A stretch of 64,000 bases of DNA from Cytobacillus sp. NJ13 (GCA_030348385.1 JAUCFP010000006.1:3747501-3811500), one strand, 5' to 3'. Counted from the stretch's first letter, positions 30,581-40,130 are shown. Program-made: numbers and translations. Notes: generated by a model not told the origin, from the sequence alone.

Positions 30581-32094
30581 ATTTAGCTTATTTTCTATCC
30601 ATTTTAGTTTTCTCCCCGCTGCTTGGTATTTTAGTATTATCATTCCTGCCGAAAACACAGGAATCATTGATCAAGACTGTTGGTTTCCTGGCTACCATTC
30701 CGGCACTGGTATTGGCGCTGATAGCCTATTTTCAATACCGGGCAGGTGCAAGCCTGGAACAGCTGAATGAAAAAGTCAGCTGGATTCAGTTTGGAGATTC
30801 CGGCCAGCTGGGCAACCTTTTTTCCATTGATTATGAACTGGGGCTGGATGGATTTTCATTAATCATGGTGGTGCTCACAGCTGTGCTATCCACACTGGCA
30901 GCTATTGCTTCTATTCATATTAAAAAAGAATGGAAGGGCTACTTCATGCTTTTCCTGCTGCTTGAAGTCGGCATGCTTGGTGTATTTGCGGCTGAAAACA
31001 TGATTCTTTTCTTTATTTTCTTTGAAATCACTTTGATTCCGACCTTCTTCCTGATCGGGAAATGGGGTTACTTTGAAAAGGAAAATGCAGCATACAGCTT
31101 CCTGATCTATAACGGACTCGGATCTGCTGTTCTGCTGATTGTTATTATGGTGCTGTTTGCCCGTACTGGCACAGCTAATATCGATGCTTTGATGGCCGCG
31201 ATGAACGCGGATAATCCGCAGCTGGTTGCGCCAATCTCTGAAAATATGAAAATGGGCATGCTGATTGCGCTTTTAATTGCATTTGGTGTGAAGCTTCCTA
31301 TATTCCCGCTGCATAGCTGGATGGTAAGGGTGCACGTACAAGCTCCGCCATCAATCGTCATGCTGCACGCCGGGGTGCTTTTGAAAATAGGGGCATTCGG
31401 TTTAATCCGCTTCGGCATGGGAATATTTCCTGAGCAATTCCAAAGCCTTGCTGTATGGCTGGCGGTCCTCGGAGTCGTGAATTTACTGTACGGAGCCTTT
31501 CTGGCGTTTGTTCAGACCGATTTTAAAATGGTGCTTGCCTACTCCTCTATTTCCCACATGGGAATCGTTTTAATCGGGTTAGGCGCATTAAATGAGGCAG
31601 GAATCCAGGGGGCGATTTTCCAGGTTGTTTCTCACGGCTTAATCGCAGCACTTTTATTCTTCCTTGTCGGTGTTTTTTATGAACGCGTTCAAACCTCCAA
31701 TATTCAAAATCTCGGCGGTCTGGCAAAAGGGATGCCGATTACAGCAGGCTTCCTGCTTGCAGGGGCTATGGCCTCACTTGGCCTGCCTGGCATGTCAGGG
31801 TTTGTAAGTGAATTTATGGCCTTCCTTGGCCTGTTTAAAGAAATGCCGGTTCTTGCTGCAGTCGGTACTATCGGAATCATTATGACAGCTGTTTACCTGC
31901 TTCGCGCGGTACTGGGCATCACATACGGCAAAGCGCATAGAGACTTTGCCGGCGTAACGGATATGAAAAAGTTTGAGTTTGTGCCTGTCCTGGTCTTAGT
32001 CGGCTTAATTGTCCTGATTGGTGTTTATCCAAGTGTACTGAGTGAACCGCTGACATCTACACTTGAAACGATCATGCTAGGGATAGGAGGGTGA
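30577..32094 (+). CDS. nuoM: complex I subunit M, antiporter-like
   Basis: 505 aa, 14 helices. The key glutamate lies in FIFFEITLIPTFFLIG, and FPLHSWMVRVHVQAPPSIVM and AYSSISHMGIVLIGLG are typical. Six bp separate it from nuoN. Confidence 0.96.
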   Translation: MNLAYFLSILVFSPLLGILVLSFLPKTQESLIKTVGFLATIPALVLALIAYFQYRAGASLEQLNEKVSWIQFGDSGQLGNLFSIDYELGLDGFSLIMVVLTAVLSTLAAIASIHIKKEWKGYFMLFLLLEVGMLGVFAAENMILFFIFFEITLIPTFFLIGKWGYFEKENAAYSFLIYNGLGSAVLLIVIMVLFARTGTANIDALMAAMNADNPQLVAPISENMKMGMLIALLIAFGVKLPIFPLHSWMVRVHVQAPPSIVMLHAGVLLKIGAFGLIRFGMGIFPEQFQSLAVWLAVLGVVNLLYGAFLAFVQTDFKMVLAYSSISHMGIVLIGLGALNEAGIQGAIFQVVSHGLIAALLFFLVGVFYERVQTSNIQNLGGLAKGMPITAGFLLAGAMASLGLPGMSGFVSEFMAFLGLFKEMPVLAAVGTIGIIMTAVYLLRAVLGITYGKAHRDFAGVTDMKKFEFVPVLVLVGLIVLIGVYPSVLSEPLTSTLETIMLGIGG

Positions 32095-32100
32095 TGAAGG

Positions 32101-33615
32101 ATGGATCTCGAAACATTATTATCTTATGAATGGGGCATTATGACACCGGAGTTCATCATCCTTGGTGTTGCGACCGCTCTTTCACTAATGGATTTATTTA
32201 TGCCGAAAACACAAAGCCGGAAAATTCTCGGCTGGGTCGGTTTTGCTGGAATTCTGGCAGCGCTTGTTTCCTTACTGGGCCTTATCGGACATGGACCGGA
32301 ATCCATTTTGCTTGATACGTTCAGGCTTGATTCCTTTGCAAAAGCTTTTAAGCTGCTGCTTTTGATCGGATCGGCAATGGTACTGCTGATTGCCATTGGC
32401 TATGAGCCAAATGAAGGATTGGAAGAATTCAGGGGGGAATTTTTCTATCTCTTCATGGCCGCATTGCTTGGAGCGATGATCATGTCTTCAAGCGGAGACT
32501 TAATTACCCTGTTTGTGGGACTTGAGCTTCTATCCATCTCGTCCTATATTCTGGCAGGCATGAGAAAAAGAAATCTGCATTCAAATGAATCTGCCATGAA
32601 ATATGTGATAAATGGCAGTATCGCCACAGCGATCACTTTGTTTGGAATGAGTTATGTATACGGTTTAACTGGAACTACGAACTTAAAGGAAATGGCCGGA
32701 TTTTTGACATCTGTCTATAACGAGCAGCATATTTACCTGCTTGGCCTTGCGTTCTTTATGATTGTGGTTGGGCTATCCTTTAAATTGGCAGCAGCACCGT
32801 TTCATATGTGGGCGCCTGATGTGTACCAGGGCGCACCTACACCTGTAACAGCTTTTTTAAGTGTAGTTTCCAAAACAGCCGGGTTCATAATCATTATTCG
32901 CATCCTGTTCTCAATCTTTGCGAATGCACCATCCGGTGATGCACAGGGGCTGCCAATGATTCTTGCTCTCCAGGATTACATTGCCTTCCTGGCCGGAGCC
33001 ACGATGATTATTGGGAACCTGATTGCGTTAAGGCAGCGGAATATCAAGCGTTTGTTTGCCTATTCCAGTATCGCTCAGGCTGGTTATCTGCTAGTCGTCA
33101 TTGCGAGCATGTCACTGTTCATGTTTGATACACTCTGGTTCTACCTGGGAGCCTACCTATTCATGAACTTGGGTGCGTTTGCAATCATCCAGCATGTGAC
33201 ACATAAATCGGGCTCTGAAGATATCAGCCAATTTGCGGGATTATACCGACGCGCGCCGTTTCTGGCCATTGCTATGGCCATCTTCCTGCTGTCACTTGCC
33301 GGAATTCCGGGAACAGCCGGGTTTATTGGCAAACTGAATATCTTTATGGGTGCCTTAGTGCCGAATGAAGGCCATTATGTATTGGTATCGATTATGATTG
33401 CGACAACAGTCGTTTCATACTTCTATTACTTCGGCGTAATGGTGCAGATGTTCTTCAGGCCGGCAGCTGATACAGGAAAGGTTAAGATCCCAGCTGCATT
33501 AACAGCTGTTATCGGCATCAGCCTAGCAGCAACCATCCTGTTTGGAGTGGCACCGAATATCGCGTTTGACTTCCTGCAGGGCAATTTCAACCAGTTTACT
33601 GATTTCTTTCAATAA
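32101..33615 (+). CDS. nuoN: complex I subunit N, antiporter-like
   Basis: 504 aa, 14 helices. LFVGLELLSISSYILAGMRK, APFHMWAPDVYQGAPTPVTA and FAYSSIAQAGYLLVVI are characteristic. Last gene of the operon; hairpins follow. No nuoE, F or G occurs before or after. Confidence 0.96.
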   Translation: MDLETLLSYEWGIMTPEFIILGVATALSLMDLFMPKTQSRKILGWVGFAGILAALVSLLGLIGHGPESILLDTFRLDSFAKAFKLLLLIGSAMVLLIAIGYEPNEGLEEFRGEFFYLFMAALLGAMIMSSSGDLITLFVGLELLSISSYILAGMRKRNLHSNESAMKYVINGSIATAITLFGMSYVYGLTGTTNLKEMAGFLTSVYNEQHIYLLGLAFFMIVVGLSFKLAAAPFHMWAPDVYQGAPTPVTAFLSVVSKTAGFIIIIRILFSIFANAPSGDAQGLPMILALQDYIAFLAGATMIIGNLIALRQRNIKRLFAYSSIAQAGYLLVVIASMSLFMFDTLWFYLGAYLFMNLGAFAIIQHVTHKSGSEDISQFAGLYRRAPFLAIAMAIFLLSLAGIPGTAGFIGKLNIFMGALVPNEGHYVLVSIMIATTVVSYFYYFGVMVQMFFRPAADTGKVKIPAALTAVIGISLAATILFGVAPNIAFDFLQGNFNQFTDFFQ

Positions 33616-33624
33616 AGTAAAATC

Positions 33625-33708
33625 GCTTTTTAAAATGTGGATTTTAAAAAGCTGTACCAAAAAGGGGACAAAAATAGGAGGGGAAATTTTCCCCTTCTTT
33701 TTGTTTGC
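33625..33708 (+). terminator. double hairpin after nuoN
   Basis: GCTTTTTAAAAT (33625-33636) pairs exactly with ATTTTAAAAAGC (33641-33652). Then AGGGGAAA...TTTCCCCT (about 33679-33696) is followed by TCTTTTTG and is the better terminator. The remaining gap to ywzB (to 33894) shows no gene. Confidence 0.75.
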
Positions 33709-33894
33709 CCCTGTTTACACTTCGTGTTTTTTCGACAATTCGATATAATGGACTTACAAACTGCGAAAAAGAAAGAAACTTAATTTTCAAAAAATATCCA
33801 GTTATGAAACTTACCTGATAGTATAAACGTCAAATGGTATTGTAGCGCACAAAACAGGTAAGCGACGTGGCAAACTTTTAAGGGAGGGAAGAAG

Positions 33895-34146
33895 ATGATA
33901 TCAGGATTTGGGCAGCAGGCACTTATCAGCATTATGTCTCATCTGGTGTTTATTGCGCTGGCCTGGTGGGCGCTTCAGGCATTGCGGTTTGAGACCCTTT
34001 TACGGGCGAATCATGTTTTTCAGGCACGTGTATTGTATGTTCTGCTTTCCATTGTAATTGGATCAGCCGTTAGCAACTTCTTTCTCGACTATCTTTTATG
34101 GTCCCAGCAGCTTCCGCTTATATTGCAGAACATCACCTTTCTTTAG
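33895..34146 (+). CDS. ywzB: DUF1146 family small membrane protein YwzB
   Basis: 83 aa with two transmembrane helices (MSHLVFIALAWWALQALRF and VLYVLLSIVIGSAVSNFFLD). This matches the DUF1146/YwzB family found just before ywmB-murA in Bacillus. ATG 33895 follows agggaggg. Function unknown. Confidence 0.88.
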   Translation: MISGFGQQALISIMSHLVFIALAWWALQALRFETLLRANHVFQARVLYVLLSIVIGSAVSNFFLDYLLWSQQLPLILQNITFL

Positions 34147-34416
34147 ATGATGCATTTGATGGCCATATTTTTTATAAATATAGGTCTTCATACATGTTTT
34201 CAATTTGACAATTATTGAGTAAAATCTTTTTGTTGCTTGTTTTCCTGCATACATACTAGTTTGTGAAATGGTTTTCAAAGTATGCAAAAAAGGCAGGAAT
34301 AGCATCATAATTAACAGTGATTTGCTGCCTTTTCAGTTTGTCAAAAAGTGACGACAATTCCCAAGTATGCTCACTCTATCCTTGGTAACAATGGTACTAA
34401 GGGGAGGAGTTTACAA

Positions 34417-35160
34417 ATGAAAAATTTAGCCATAGCATTATCCATTATTGCCATTATTGGTTTCATGATGATAAACATTGGGAATAAGACGACTGTAGCC
34501 AAAGGGGAGCTTGACCTGTTAACGATGGCCTCGGTTTTACAGGGCGAGAATATTTTAATCAAAGATTGGACTTTGCATGCGAGAGAAAAAATGGAAAACC
34601 TTCAAACCCTTCAGGAAGTGAAAGCATTCACCGATGAATTGCAGGCGAAATATCCTGAATGGGAATGGAGCTTTCAAAGATCAGAAAAGTCTTGGGAAGC
34701 AGAAGCTATTATTAAGAAAACAGATACTCAGTCAGAAGCAGTAAAGGTTTTATCGACCCCCACAAAAGGTCAAGTTCAGACGTATGTGATTTATGAGGCC
34801 AAAGGTCAGGGGTGGAAGAAAGAACAAAGCGAACTGGCTGCAGAACTGAATAGCAAGATTTCTGACATTTTTCGAGGAAATGCCACAATTTTCTCTTGTA
34901 TCCAGGGTGAATTCAATGATAAGATTAATAAGTCTTTGCCTGATACTGCTACTCAATTGCTTGAAGCTTTTAATGCAACAGAAATAGAAGCACTAAAAGA
35001 AGACCAATTTATTTCAGCATCGGCAAATTCACCGCTTTTTGGTGGATCCATTGAGACAAATGGCAATGAAATGAACATGCAGCTTGGATTACGGACAAAT
35101 GGAATGGGCGCCAAGACAAACATAGTTATTGGCACACCCATCATAACGATTGAATATTAA
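34417..35160 (+). CDS. ywmB: YwmB family exported protein
   Basis: 247-aa protein with an N-terminal signal or anchor helix (LAIALSIIAIIGFMMINIG). It belongs to the YwmB family, annotated as having a TATA-box-binding-like fold; the biological role is unknown. Conserved position between ywzB and murA. ATG 34417 follows aggggagga, and the longer frame from 34348 has no site. murA begins 33 bp after the stop, suggesting one transcript. Confidence 0.88.
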   Translation: MKNLAIALSIIAIIGFMMINIGNKTTVAKGELDLLTMASVLQGENILIKDWTLHAREKMENLQTLQEVKAFTDELQAKYPEWEWSFQRSEKSWEAEAIIKKTDTQSEAVKVLSTPTKGQVQTYVIYEAKGQGWKKEQSELAAELNSKISDIFRGNATIFSCIQGEFNDKINKSLPDTATQLLEAFNATEIEALKEDQFISASANSPLFGGSIETNGNEMNMQLGLRTNGMGAKTNIVIGTPIITIEY

Positions 35161-35193
35161 TATAGAGAAATTGGACGCGGAGGGGAATACACT

Positions 35194-36504
35194 TTGGATA
35201 AAATCATCGTCCGCGGCGGAAATAGGTTAAGCGGTACTGTCAAAGTAGAAGGAGCAAAAAACGCTGTCTTACCGGTTATCGCCGCAACACTGTTAGCAAG
35301 TGATGGCAAAAGCGTAATTCGTGATGTCCCAACACTCTCCGATGTATATACTATTAATGAAGTATTACGCTATTTAAACGCCGAAGTGGAGTTTGAAAAT
35401 AATACAGTAACAGTAAATGCATCTCGAGAGTTGAAGGTAGAAGCACCTTTTGAATATGTACGCAAAATGCGTGCTTCAGTTTTAGTCATGGGATCTTTAT
35501 TAGCAAGAAATGGCCGTGCCCGTGTGGCATTGCCAGGGGGCTGCGCAATCGGTTCCCGCCCAATCGATCAGCATTTAAAAGGCTTTGAAGCGATGGGTGC
35601 GAAAGTAAAGGTTGGTAATGGCTTTATTGAAGCGGAAGCACCAGAAGGCCGCTTGCATGGAGCAAAAATATATCTCGATTTCCCTAGCGTTGGTGCTACG
35701 GAAAACATTATGATGGCTGCAACATTAGCCAAAGGCACAACGATTTTGGAAAACGTAGCAAAGGAACCGGAAATTGTGGACTTGGCTAACTTCCTCAATA
35801 AAATGGGTGCCAAGGTTAAAGGAGCAGGAACTGGCACGATCCGCATTGAAGGTGTGGACGTACTGTTTGGTGCAGAGCACAACATCATTCCTGACCGCAT
35901 TGAAGCTGGTACATTCATGGTGGCAGCTGCCATTACAGGCGGAGACGTCCTTGTTAAGGGCGCTGTTCCTGAGCATTCCGCTTCCTTAATCGCCAAGATG
36001 GAAGAAATGGGTGTTACCTTCATTGAAGAAGCTGAAGGAATCCGTGTACTGGGTCCAGACAAACTGAAGGCCGCTGATATTAAAACAATGCCTCATCCTG
36101 GATTCCCGACAGATATGCAATCACAGATGATGGCCCTATTGCTCCACGCTCAGGGTACAAGTGTGATTACGGAAACTGTATTCGAAAACCGTTTCATGCA
36201 TGTGGAGGAATTCCGCCGCATGAACGCTGATATTAAAATTGAAGGCCGTTCTGTCATTATGAACGGACCAAGCAATCTGCAGGGTGCAGAAGTCGCTGCA
36301 ACAGATCTTCGTGCAGCCGCTGCCTTAATCCTGACTGGATTGGTGGCAGATGGCGTAACACGTGTAACAGAACTGAAGCATCTTGACCGCGGATACGTGA
36401 ATTTCCACGACAAGCTTGCTGCTCTGGGTGCAGATATCGAACGTGTGACAGAAGTGGAAGAAACACCTGTTAATAACAGCCTTGTTTCTGACATGAACGC
36501 ATAA
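35194..36504 (+). CDS. murA: UDP-N-acetylglucosamine 1-carboxyvinyltransferase
   Basis: First committed step of peptidoglycan synthesis, adding enolpyruvate from PEP to UDP-GlcNAc. 436 aa. The fosfomycin-target cysteine is Cys117 in [35 protein letters not shown] is the N-terminal signature. TTG 35194 follows ggaggggaa. By position this is the murAA paralogue of B. subtilis. Confidence 0.97.
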   Translation: MDKIIVRGGNRLSGTVKVEGAKNAVLPVIAATLLASDGKSVIRDVPTLSDVYTINEVLRYLNAEVEFENNTVTVNASRELKVEAPFEYVRKMRASVLVMGSLLARNGRARVALPGGCAIGSRPIDQHLKGFEAMGAKVKVGNGFIEAEAPEGRLHGAKIYLDFPSVGATENIMMAATLAKGTTILENVAKEPEIVDLANFLNKMGAKVKGAGTGTIRIEGVDVLFGAEHNIIPDRIEAGTFMVAAAITGGDVLVKGAVPEHSASLIAKMEEMGVTFIEEAEGIRVLGPDKLKAADIKTMPHPGFPTDMQSQMMALLLHAQGTSVITETVFENRFMHVEEFRRMNADIKIEGRSVIMNGPSNLQGAEVAATDLRAAAALILTGLVADGVTRVTELKHLDRGYVNFHDKLAALGADIERVTEVEETPVNNSLVSDMNA

Positions 36505-36569
36505 GTAATGCCAATCAAGGCGGCCATTGCGCGTCGTCAAAATAGTCGCCTTGCGCGCATTTCAAACCG

Positions 36570-36623
36570 AAACCGCAGAATCGAGCTGTCAGAGGACTGA
36601 CAAATCGATTCTGCGGTTTTTGC
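36570..36623 (+). terminator. terminator after murA
   Basis: AAACCGCAGAATCG (36570-36583) pairs exactly with CGATTCTGCGGTTT (36606-36619), then TTTG. The loop itself contains TGTCA/TGACA. Confidence 0.9.
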
Positions 36624-36670
36624 TTTTGAGTTTCTTTTTCGATTGAGCACTCGTTCAACTTTAAAGGATA

Positions 36671-36762
36671 TCCGCATATAAATAAATTTATCAGCAAGTA
36701 AATTAGCCATATCCGCACATAAAAAATATTATCCGCATATAAATCTGTTCTATACGCAAATA
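36671..36762. repeat. 20-21-bp phased array, word TCCGCATATAAA
   Basis: Words start at 36671 (TCCGCATATAAA), 36691 (TCAGCAAGTAAA), 36712 (TCCGCACATAAA), 36732 (TCCGCATATAAA) and 36753 (TACGCAAATAAA); spacings 20, 21, 20, 21. The rest of the gap to spoIID (36770-36960) is AT-rich with nothing recognised. An inverted relative is at 60807-60898. Confidence 0.88.
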
Positions 36763-36968
36763 AACAATAATGAAAGAGAACATTGCTGAAAAAATAGCTA
36801 GAAATAGAAGCTTATGGCATGAAATATTAAAAAAACGATAGCTTTCCGATAGAAAACCAAAAATCTTCTAATTTTCCAGCAGAATTCTCCTCATGGTAAT
36901 TAAATTACTGCAGCTAGCTCTCGTCTTAGGAATACAAAGAACTCACCTTTTATAAAAATTAATCTATT

Positions 36969-36999
36969 GTCATATTAGCTTGTCCATAGCCATAAACAT
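36969..36999 (+). promoter_or_regulatory. SigE-type promoter of spoIID
   Basis: GTCATATT (36969-36976), 14-bp spacer, CATAAACAT (36991-36999). Fits the mother-cell SigE consensus (KCATATT, CATACANT), as expected for spoIID. Confidence 0.78.
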
Positions 37000-37041
37000 G
37001 AATTGAGTTCGAATTATTTATTTGCTATGGAGGCTTAAAAC

Positions 37042-38073
37042 ATGACAAAATTCAAACCTTTCATCGTACTAGCCGCACTGCTGTTTGCCGTCACGCTCAT
37101 TGTTCCCGCCCTGCTTGTGATTCCCTTTACAGAAGGGAAAGTCAGCGGGAAGCTTGGCGAGGAGCTTAAGACCGAGACCAAGAAAGAGACAGCGGCAGAA
37201 ATTCCTCAAGGGCCAGCCATAGAGGTGGGGGTCTACCGTCTTGCACAGAAGAAGCTGGAGACGGTTCCGCTAGAAGAGTATATCGTCGGAGTAGTAGCAT
37301 CGGAAATGCCGGCAGAGTTTGAAGAAGAGGCTTTGAAGGCTCAGGCATTGGCAGCAAGGACATTTATTGTGAAGCAGTTAATGAATAAAGATAGCGTTGA
37401 ACTTCCTGAGGGGGCATTAGTTTACGATACAGTAACCCACCAGGTTTATAAAAATGATGAGGAACTGAGGCAGCAATGGAAACAAGATTATAAGTGGAAA
37501 ATCGAAAAGGTAAGAGAAGCCGTTACCGAAACGAGAGGACAGATTCTCACTTTCGATGGTTCACCGATTACAGCTTCCTTCTTTTCAACAAGCAATGGCT
37601 TTACTGAAAACTCCGAAGCCATCTGGCCAAATTCCGTTCCTTACTTAAAAAGTGTAGAAAGCAAATGGGACCTGCAGTCTCCGAAGTTTAACGGCAGAGA
37701 GGTATTCACCATTCAGGATTTTGAAAGGAAATTGGGTGTGAAGCTTCCAAATGATAGCACGATCGGAAACGTCACCGAGCGTACGGCCGGCCAGCGGGTC
37801 TCAAAAGTGGATATAAACGGGAAAGTCGTCAGCGGTAAAGACATTCGAGAGAAACTGGGTCTAAAATCAACAGACTTTACCTGGGAACGCAAAGGAGACA
37901 ATATCATCATCAATACCCAGGGCTACGGCCATGGAGTCGGCATGAGCCAATACGGCGCAAACGGCATGGCAGCTGAAGGAAAAAACTACAAAGAAATCGT
38001 TGCCCATTATTATAAAGGGGTAGAAATTGCCGCTTCTGATCAGCTGCTGACGAAAGTCACGGCAAAGAAATAA
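37042..38073 (+). CDS. spoIID: stage II sporulation protein D, lytic transglycosylase
   Basis: 343-aa mother-cell membrane protein that cuts glycan strands during engulfment with SpoIIP and SpoIIM. N-terminal anchor helix (IVLAALLFAVTLIVPALLVI). The SpoIID domain includes LEEYIVGVVASEMPAEFEEE, the catalytic-glutamate segment just shown, ALKAQALAARTFIVKQL and GYGHGVGMSQYGANGMA. ATG 37042 follows atggaggc. SigE-type promoter upstream, terminator downstream. Confidence 0.96.
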   Translation: MTKFKPFIVLAALLFAVTLIVPALLVIPFTEGKVSGKLGEELKTETKKETAAEIPQGPAIEVGVYRLAQKKLETVPLEEYIVGVVASEMPAEFEEEALKAQALAARTFIVKQLMNKDSVELPEGALVYDTVTHQVYKNDEELRQQWKQDYKWKIEKVREAVTETRGQILTFDGSPITASFFSTSNGFTENSEAIWPNSVPYLKSVESKWDLQSPKFNGREVFTIQDFERKLGVKLPNDSTIGNVTERTAGQRVSKVDINGKVVSGKDIREKLGLKSTDFTWERKGDNIIINTQGYGHGVGMSQYGANGMAAEGKNYKEIVAHYYKGVEIAASDQLLTKVTAKK

Positions 38074-38077
38074 GCGA

Positions 38078-38110
38078 AAAGAGCTGGTTCATTGAATCAG
38101 CTCTTTGTTT
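38078..38110 (+). terminator. terminator after spoIID
   Basis: AAAGAGCTG (38078-38086) pairs with CAGCTCTTT (38098-38106), followed by a short T tract. Confidence 0.82.
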
Positions 38111-38171
38111 ATGGTTTATAAAAATGTTCTAAGTTTGTGTTTTTGGGCAGTTATCTAAGATTAACCGCTAA

Positions 38172-38357
38172 GTTGATTGTAGCGGAGGGCACTTGATCCT
38201 CGAAAATACTGACGCATTTCCTTCGTGCAGTGCTCATTCGGGGAAGCATATCCAATGTCCTGCGGGAGGAGAGGGAGCGGGAGACCCCACAGTCGAAGCC
38301 GAGAAGGCTCCCGTTCCTCCCCGCGGAAATCAAGTGTCCGCAGCGGAAATCAACGAC
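38172..38357. repeat. Bacillus-type interspersed intergenic repeat
   Basis: Begins TTGATTGTAGCGGAGGGCAC and ends CCGCAGCGGAAATCAACG, so the termini are inverted (TTGATT/AATCAA with AGCGGA/TCCGC-type pairing). Inside are CCTGCGGGAGGAGAGGGAGC and GGGAGACCCCACAG, which I recognise as a common high-copy Bacillaceae repeat. The 3' end adjoins the VanZ-like gene. Confidence 0.75.
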
Positions 38358-38362
38358 AGAAT

Positions 38363-38779
38363 TCAAAAACGCCTTATTAAAAGCAATAAATTTCCAAGCT
38401 TTTTAAACTTCCCATAAAAAAGAGCCCGGCTGATCAAATACCAGCACACCAGCACACCGGTAATATCCTTGACAGCGTCAATCAAAGTGGCAGACCGATA
38501 AGGAACAAATGATTGATGAATTTCATCGAGAATCCCGTAAAAGCACGCCAATACGGCCAATAAAATATTCACTCCCGGTGTCATTTTAAATGCAGTTAAA
38601 GCAGCCAAAACCAGAAGAACATATAAAATACCAAACTCAATCAGATGCATAGATTCTTTTATAAAACGGTCCACCGCCAAATCCGGCAGCTCCACCACTG
38701 CATCTGCCGGCATGCTGGACAGGACCCAAATAAGCGCTATATAAAGGAAAGGCAGCATCCGTATGATCCACTTAAACAT
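38363..38779 (-). CDS. VanZ-like membrane protein
   Basis: 138 aa, four transmembrane helices. The family pattern is visible: HLIEFGILYVLLVL and the acidic GILDEIHQSFVPYRSATLID, followed by a last helix. VanZ-like proteins such as YwnJ occur near spoIIQ in Bacillus; function is undefined (lipoglycopeptide tolerance for VanZ itself). Minus-strand ATG 38779 follows aaggagtt. The last residues (KKLGNLLLLIRRF) lie next to the interspersed repeat and may not be conserved. Confidence 0.85.
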   Translation of the reverse strand: MFKWIIRMLPFLYIALIWVLSSMPADAVVELPDLAVDRFIKESMHLIEFGILYVLLVLAALTAFKMTPGVNILLAVLACFYGILDEIHQSFVPYRSATLIDAVKDITGVLVCWYLISRALFYGKFKKLGNLLLLIRRF

Positions 38780-38872
38780 CTTTCAGTAACTCCTTTTAAA
38801 ATTTTTTCCCAATCATGAATAATCCGAAAGCCTTTGTCGAAAAATAAGCCCAAAAAATTTTTTTTGAGATAT

Positions 38873-38902
38873 GTATATAATCCTCTCAATCTGTTCAGAC
38901 TG
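38873..38902 (+). promoter_or_regulatory. putative SigF promoter of spoIIQ
   Basis: GTATA (38873-38877), 15-bp spacer, GTTCAGACTG (38893-38902), which I score as 8 of 10 against the forespore SigF -10 consensus. spoIIQ is SigF-dependent in B. subtilis. Confidence 0.5.
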
Positions 38903-38921
38903 ATTGCTGAGGTGATGATAA

Positions 38922-39890
38922 ATGAGAGAGGAAGAAAAGAAACGATCTTCTCAAGATTCCAGCTTTAAACGCTTTATGAAGAAGCAGTGGGCATTCCCAG
39001 CTATCTACATTGCAAGTGCAGCAATCATTTTAACCGGTGTTCTTTGGTATCAAACAAGCGACAACGCTACAGACACTGACAGCTACGATTACGAAGCCAC
39101 TGATATTACCGGCAAAAAGTACGACGAGCCAGCATTGGAAGTTAACCGTGCAATGGAAAACTTCGTAATGCCTGTCAAAGATCCAGACTCAGCTGTCATT
39201 CAAAAACAATTCTATGACTATGACGGCAAGGCTGAAGAACAGGAAGCTGCTCTAGTATTTTACAATAACACATACCATCCGAACACAGGTATTGATATTA
39301 CTACAAAGGATGGAGAAACTTTTAATGTCCTTGCTGCATTAAGCGGAAAAGTAACCAAGGTAGAAGAAGATTCACTGTTGGGCAATGTCATTGTAGTAGA
39401 GCATGACAAAGGAATTGTAACACAATATCAATCTGTTACAGAGATGAATGTTGAGGTTGGCGACCAGGTAGAACAAGGTGATGCCCTTGCTAAGGCAGGC
39501 GAAAGCTTGTTTAATGAAGAAGCAGGCGTACATGTACACTTTGAAATCCGCAAAGACGGAATCCCGGTCAATCCACTTGATTACTTCAATAAGCCGCTTA
39601 GCTCTTTACAGGAGTTAGACACAACTGACAAAGCAAATGCAGAAGAAAACAGCGGTGCAACTGAAGAAAACGACGAAGCTGCTCCTTCTGAGGACAAGCC
39701 AGCTGAAGAGTCCGGCAAAACGGAAGACGAAGGTTCTGCTGAAGAATCTGCAGATGAAAATGCCGGAAATACGGAAGAAGACGAGTCTGCTGATACAGAA
39801 GAAGACCCAGCTGCTGGAACTTCTGAAGACGAAGGTCAAACTGACGACCAAGTTGAAGAAGACACTGCAACTGAATCAACTGACGCATAA
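38922..39890 (+). CDS. spoIIQ: stage II sporulation protein Q, degenerate LytM domain
   Basis: 322-aa forespore membrane protein that binds SpoIIIAH across the intermembrane space during engulfment. One transmembrane helix at about residues 26-44. The LytM/M23 domain (about 100-225) has the distal HxH (GVHVHFEIRKDG), but the first zinc position reads NTGID where active enzymes have HxGxD, so it is probably catalytically inactive, as in B. subtilis. A C-terminal tail of about 90 residues is almost entirely Glu, Asp, Ala, Ser and Thr. ATG 38922 follows gaggtgatg. Confidence 0.95.
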   Translation: MREEEKKRSSQDSSFKRFMKKQWAFPAIYIASAAIILTGVLWYQTSDNATDTDSYDYEATDITGKKYDEPALEVNRAMENFVMPVKDPDSAVIQKQFYDYDGKAEEQEAALVFYNNTYHPNTGIDITTKDGETFNVLAALSGKVTKVEEDSLLGNVIVVEHDKGIVTQYQSVTEMNVEVGDQVEQGDALAKAGESLFNEEAGVHVHFEIRKDGIPVNPLDYFNKPLSSLQELDTTDKANAEENSGATEENDEAAPSEDKPAEESGKTEDEGSAEESADENAGNTEEDESADTEEDPAAGTSEDEGQTDDQVEEDTATESTDA

Positions 39891-39897
39891 TGATAGG

Positions 39898-39930
39898 GAG
39901 TCTGCCGAAATGGCGGGCTCTTTTTTTGAC
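39898..39930 (+). terminator. terminator after spoIIQ
   Basis: GAGTCTGCC pairs with GGCGGGCTC using G-T pairs, loop gaaat, followed by seven T. Confidence 0.78.
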
Positions 39931-39956
39931 AGAATGTATGAATCCTGAAGTTTGAT

Positions 39957-40024
39957 AACTGTCTAGCGCAAGCAGCCTACCCCCTCGAGCTGTCGGGGGT
40001 GGTCAAGGCGCTTCCGCTTTTCTT
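39957..40024 (-). repeat. short relative of the palindromic intergenic element
   Basis: CTGTCTAGCGCAAGCAGCC at one end and AAGGCGCTTCCGCTTTTC at the other are the termini of the atpA-atpG element in reverse orientation. The middle is reduced to CCCCCTCGAGCTGTCGGGGG. Confidence 0.7.
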
Positions 40025-40064
40025 TTGACAGGTACCACCCGATTTATGTCGAAACAATATTTTT

Positions 40065-40093
40065 TCGACAATTCTGCCATTATCCTGTATAAT
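40065..40093 (+). promoter_or_regulatory. SigA promoter of pcp
   Basis: TCGACA (40065-40070), 17-bp spacer, TATAAT (40088-40093), about 38 bp before the start. A small hairpin CTTCGaaaaaCGAAG follows in the leader. Confidence 0.7.
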
Positions 40094-40130
40094 ACTTCGA
40101 AAAACGAAGAGTTATACAGGGGGAGAAAAT

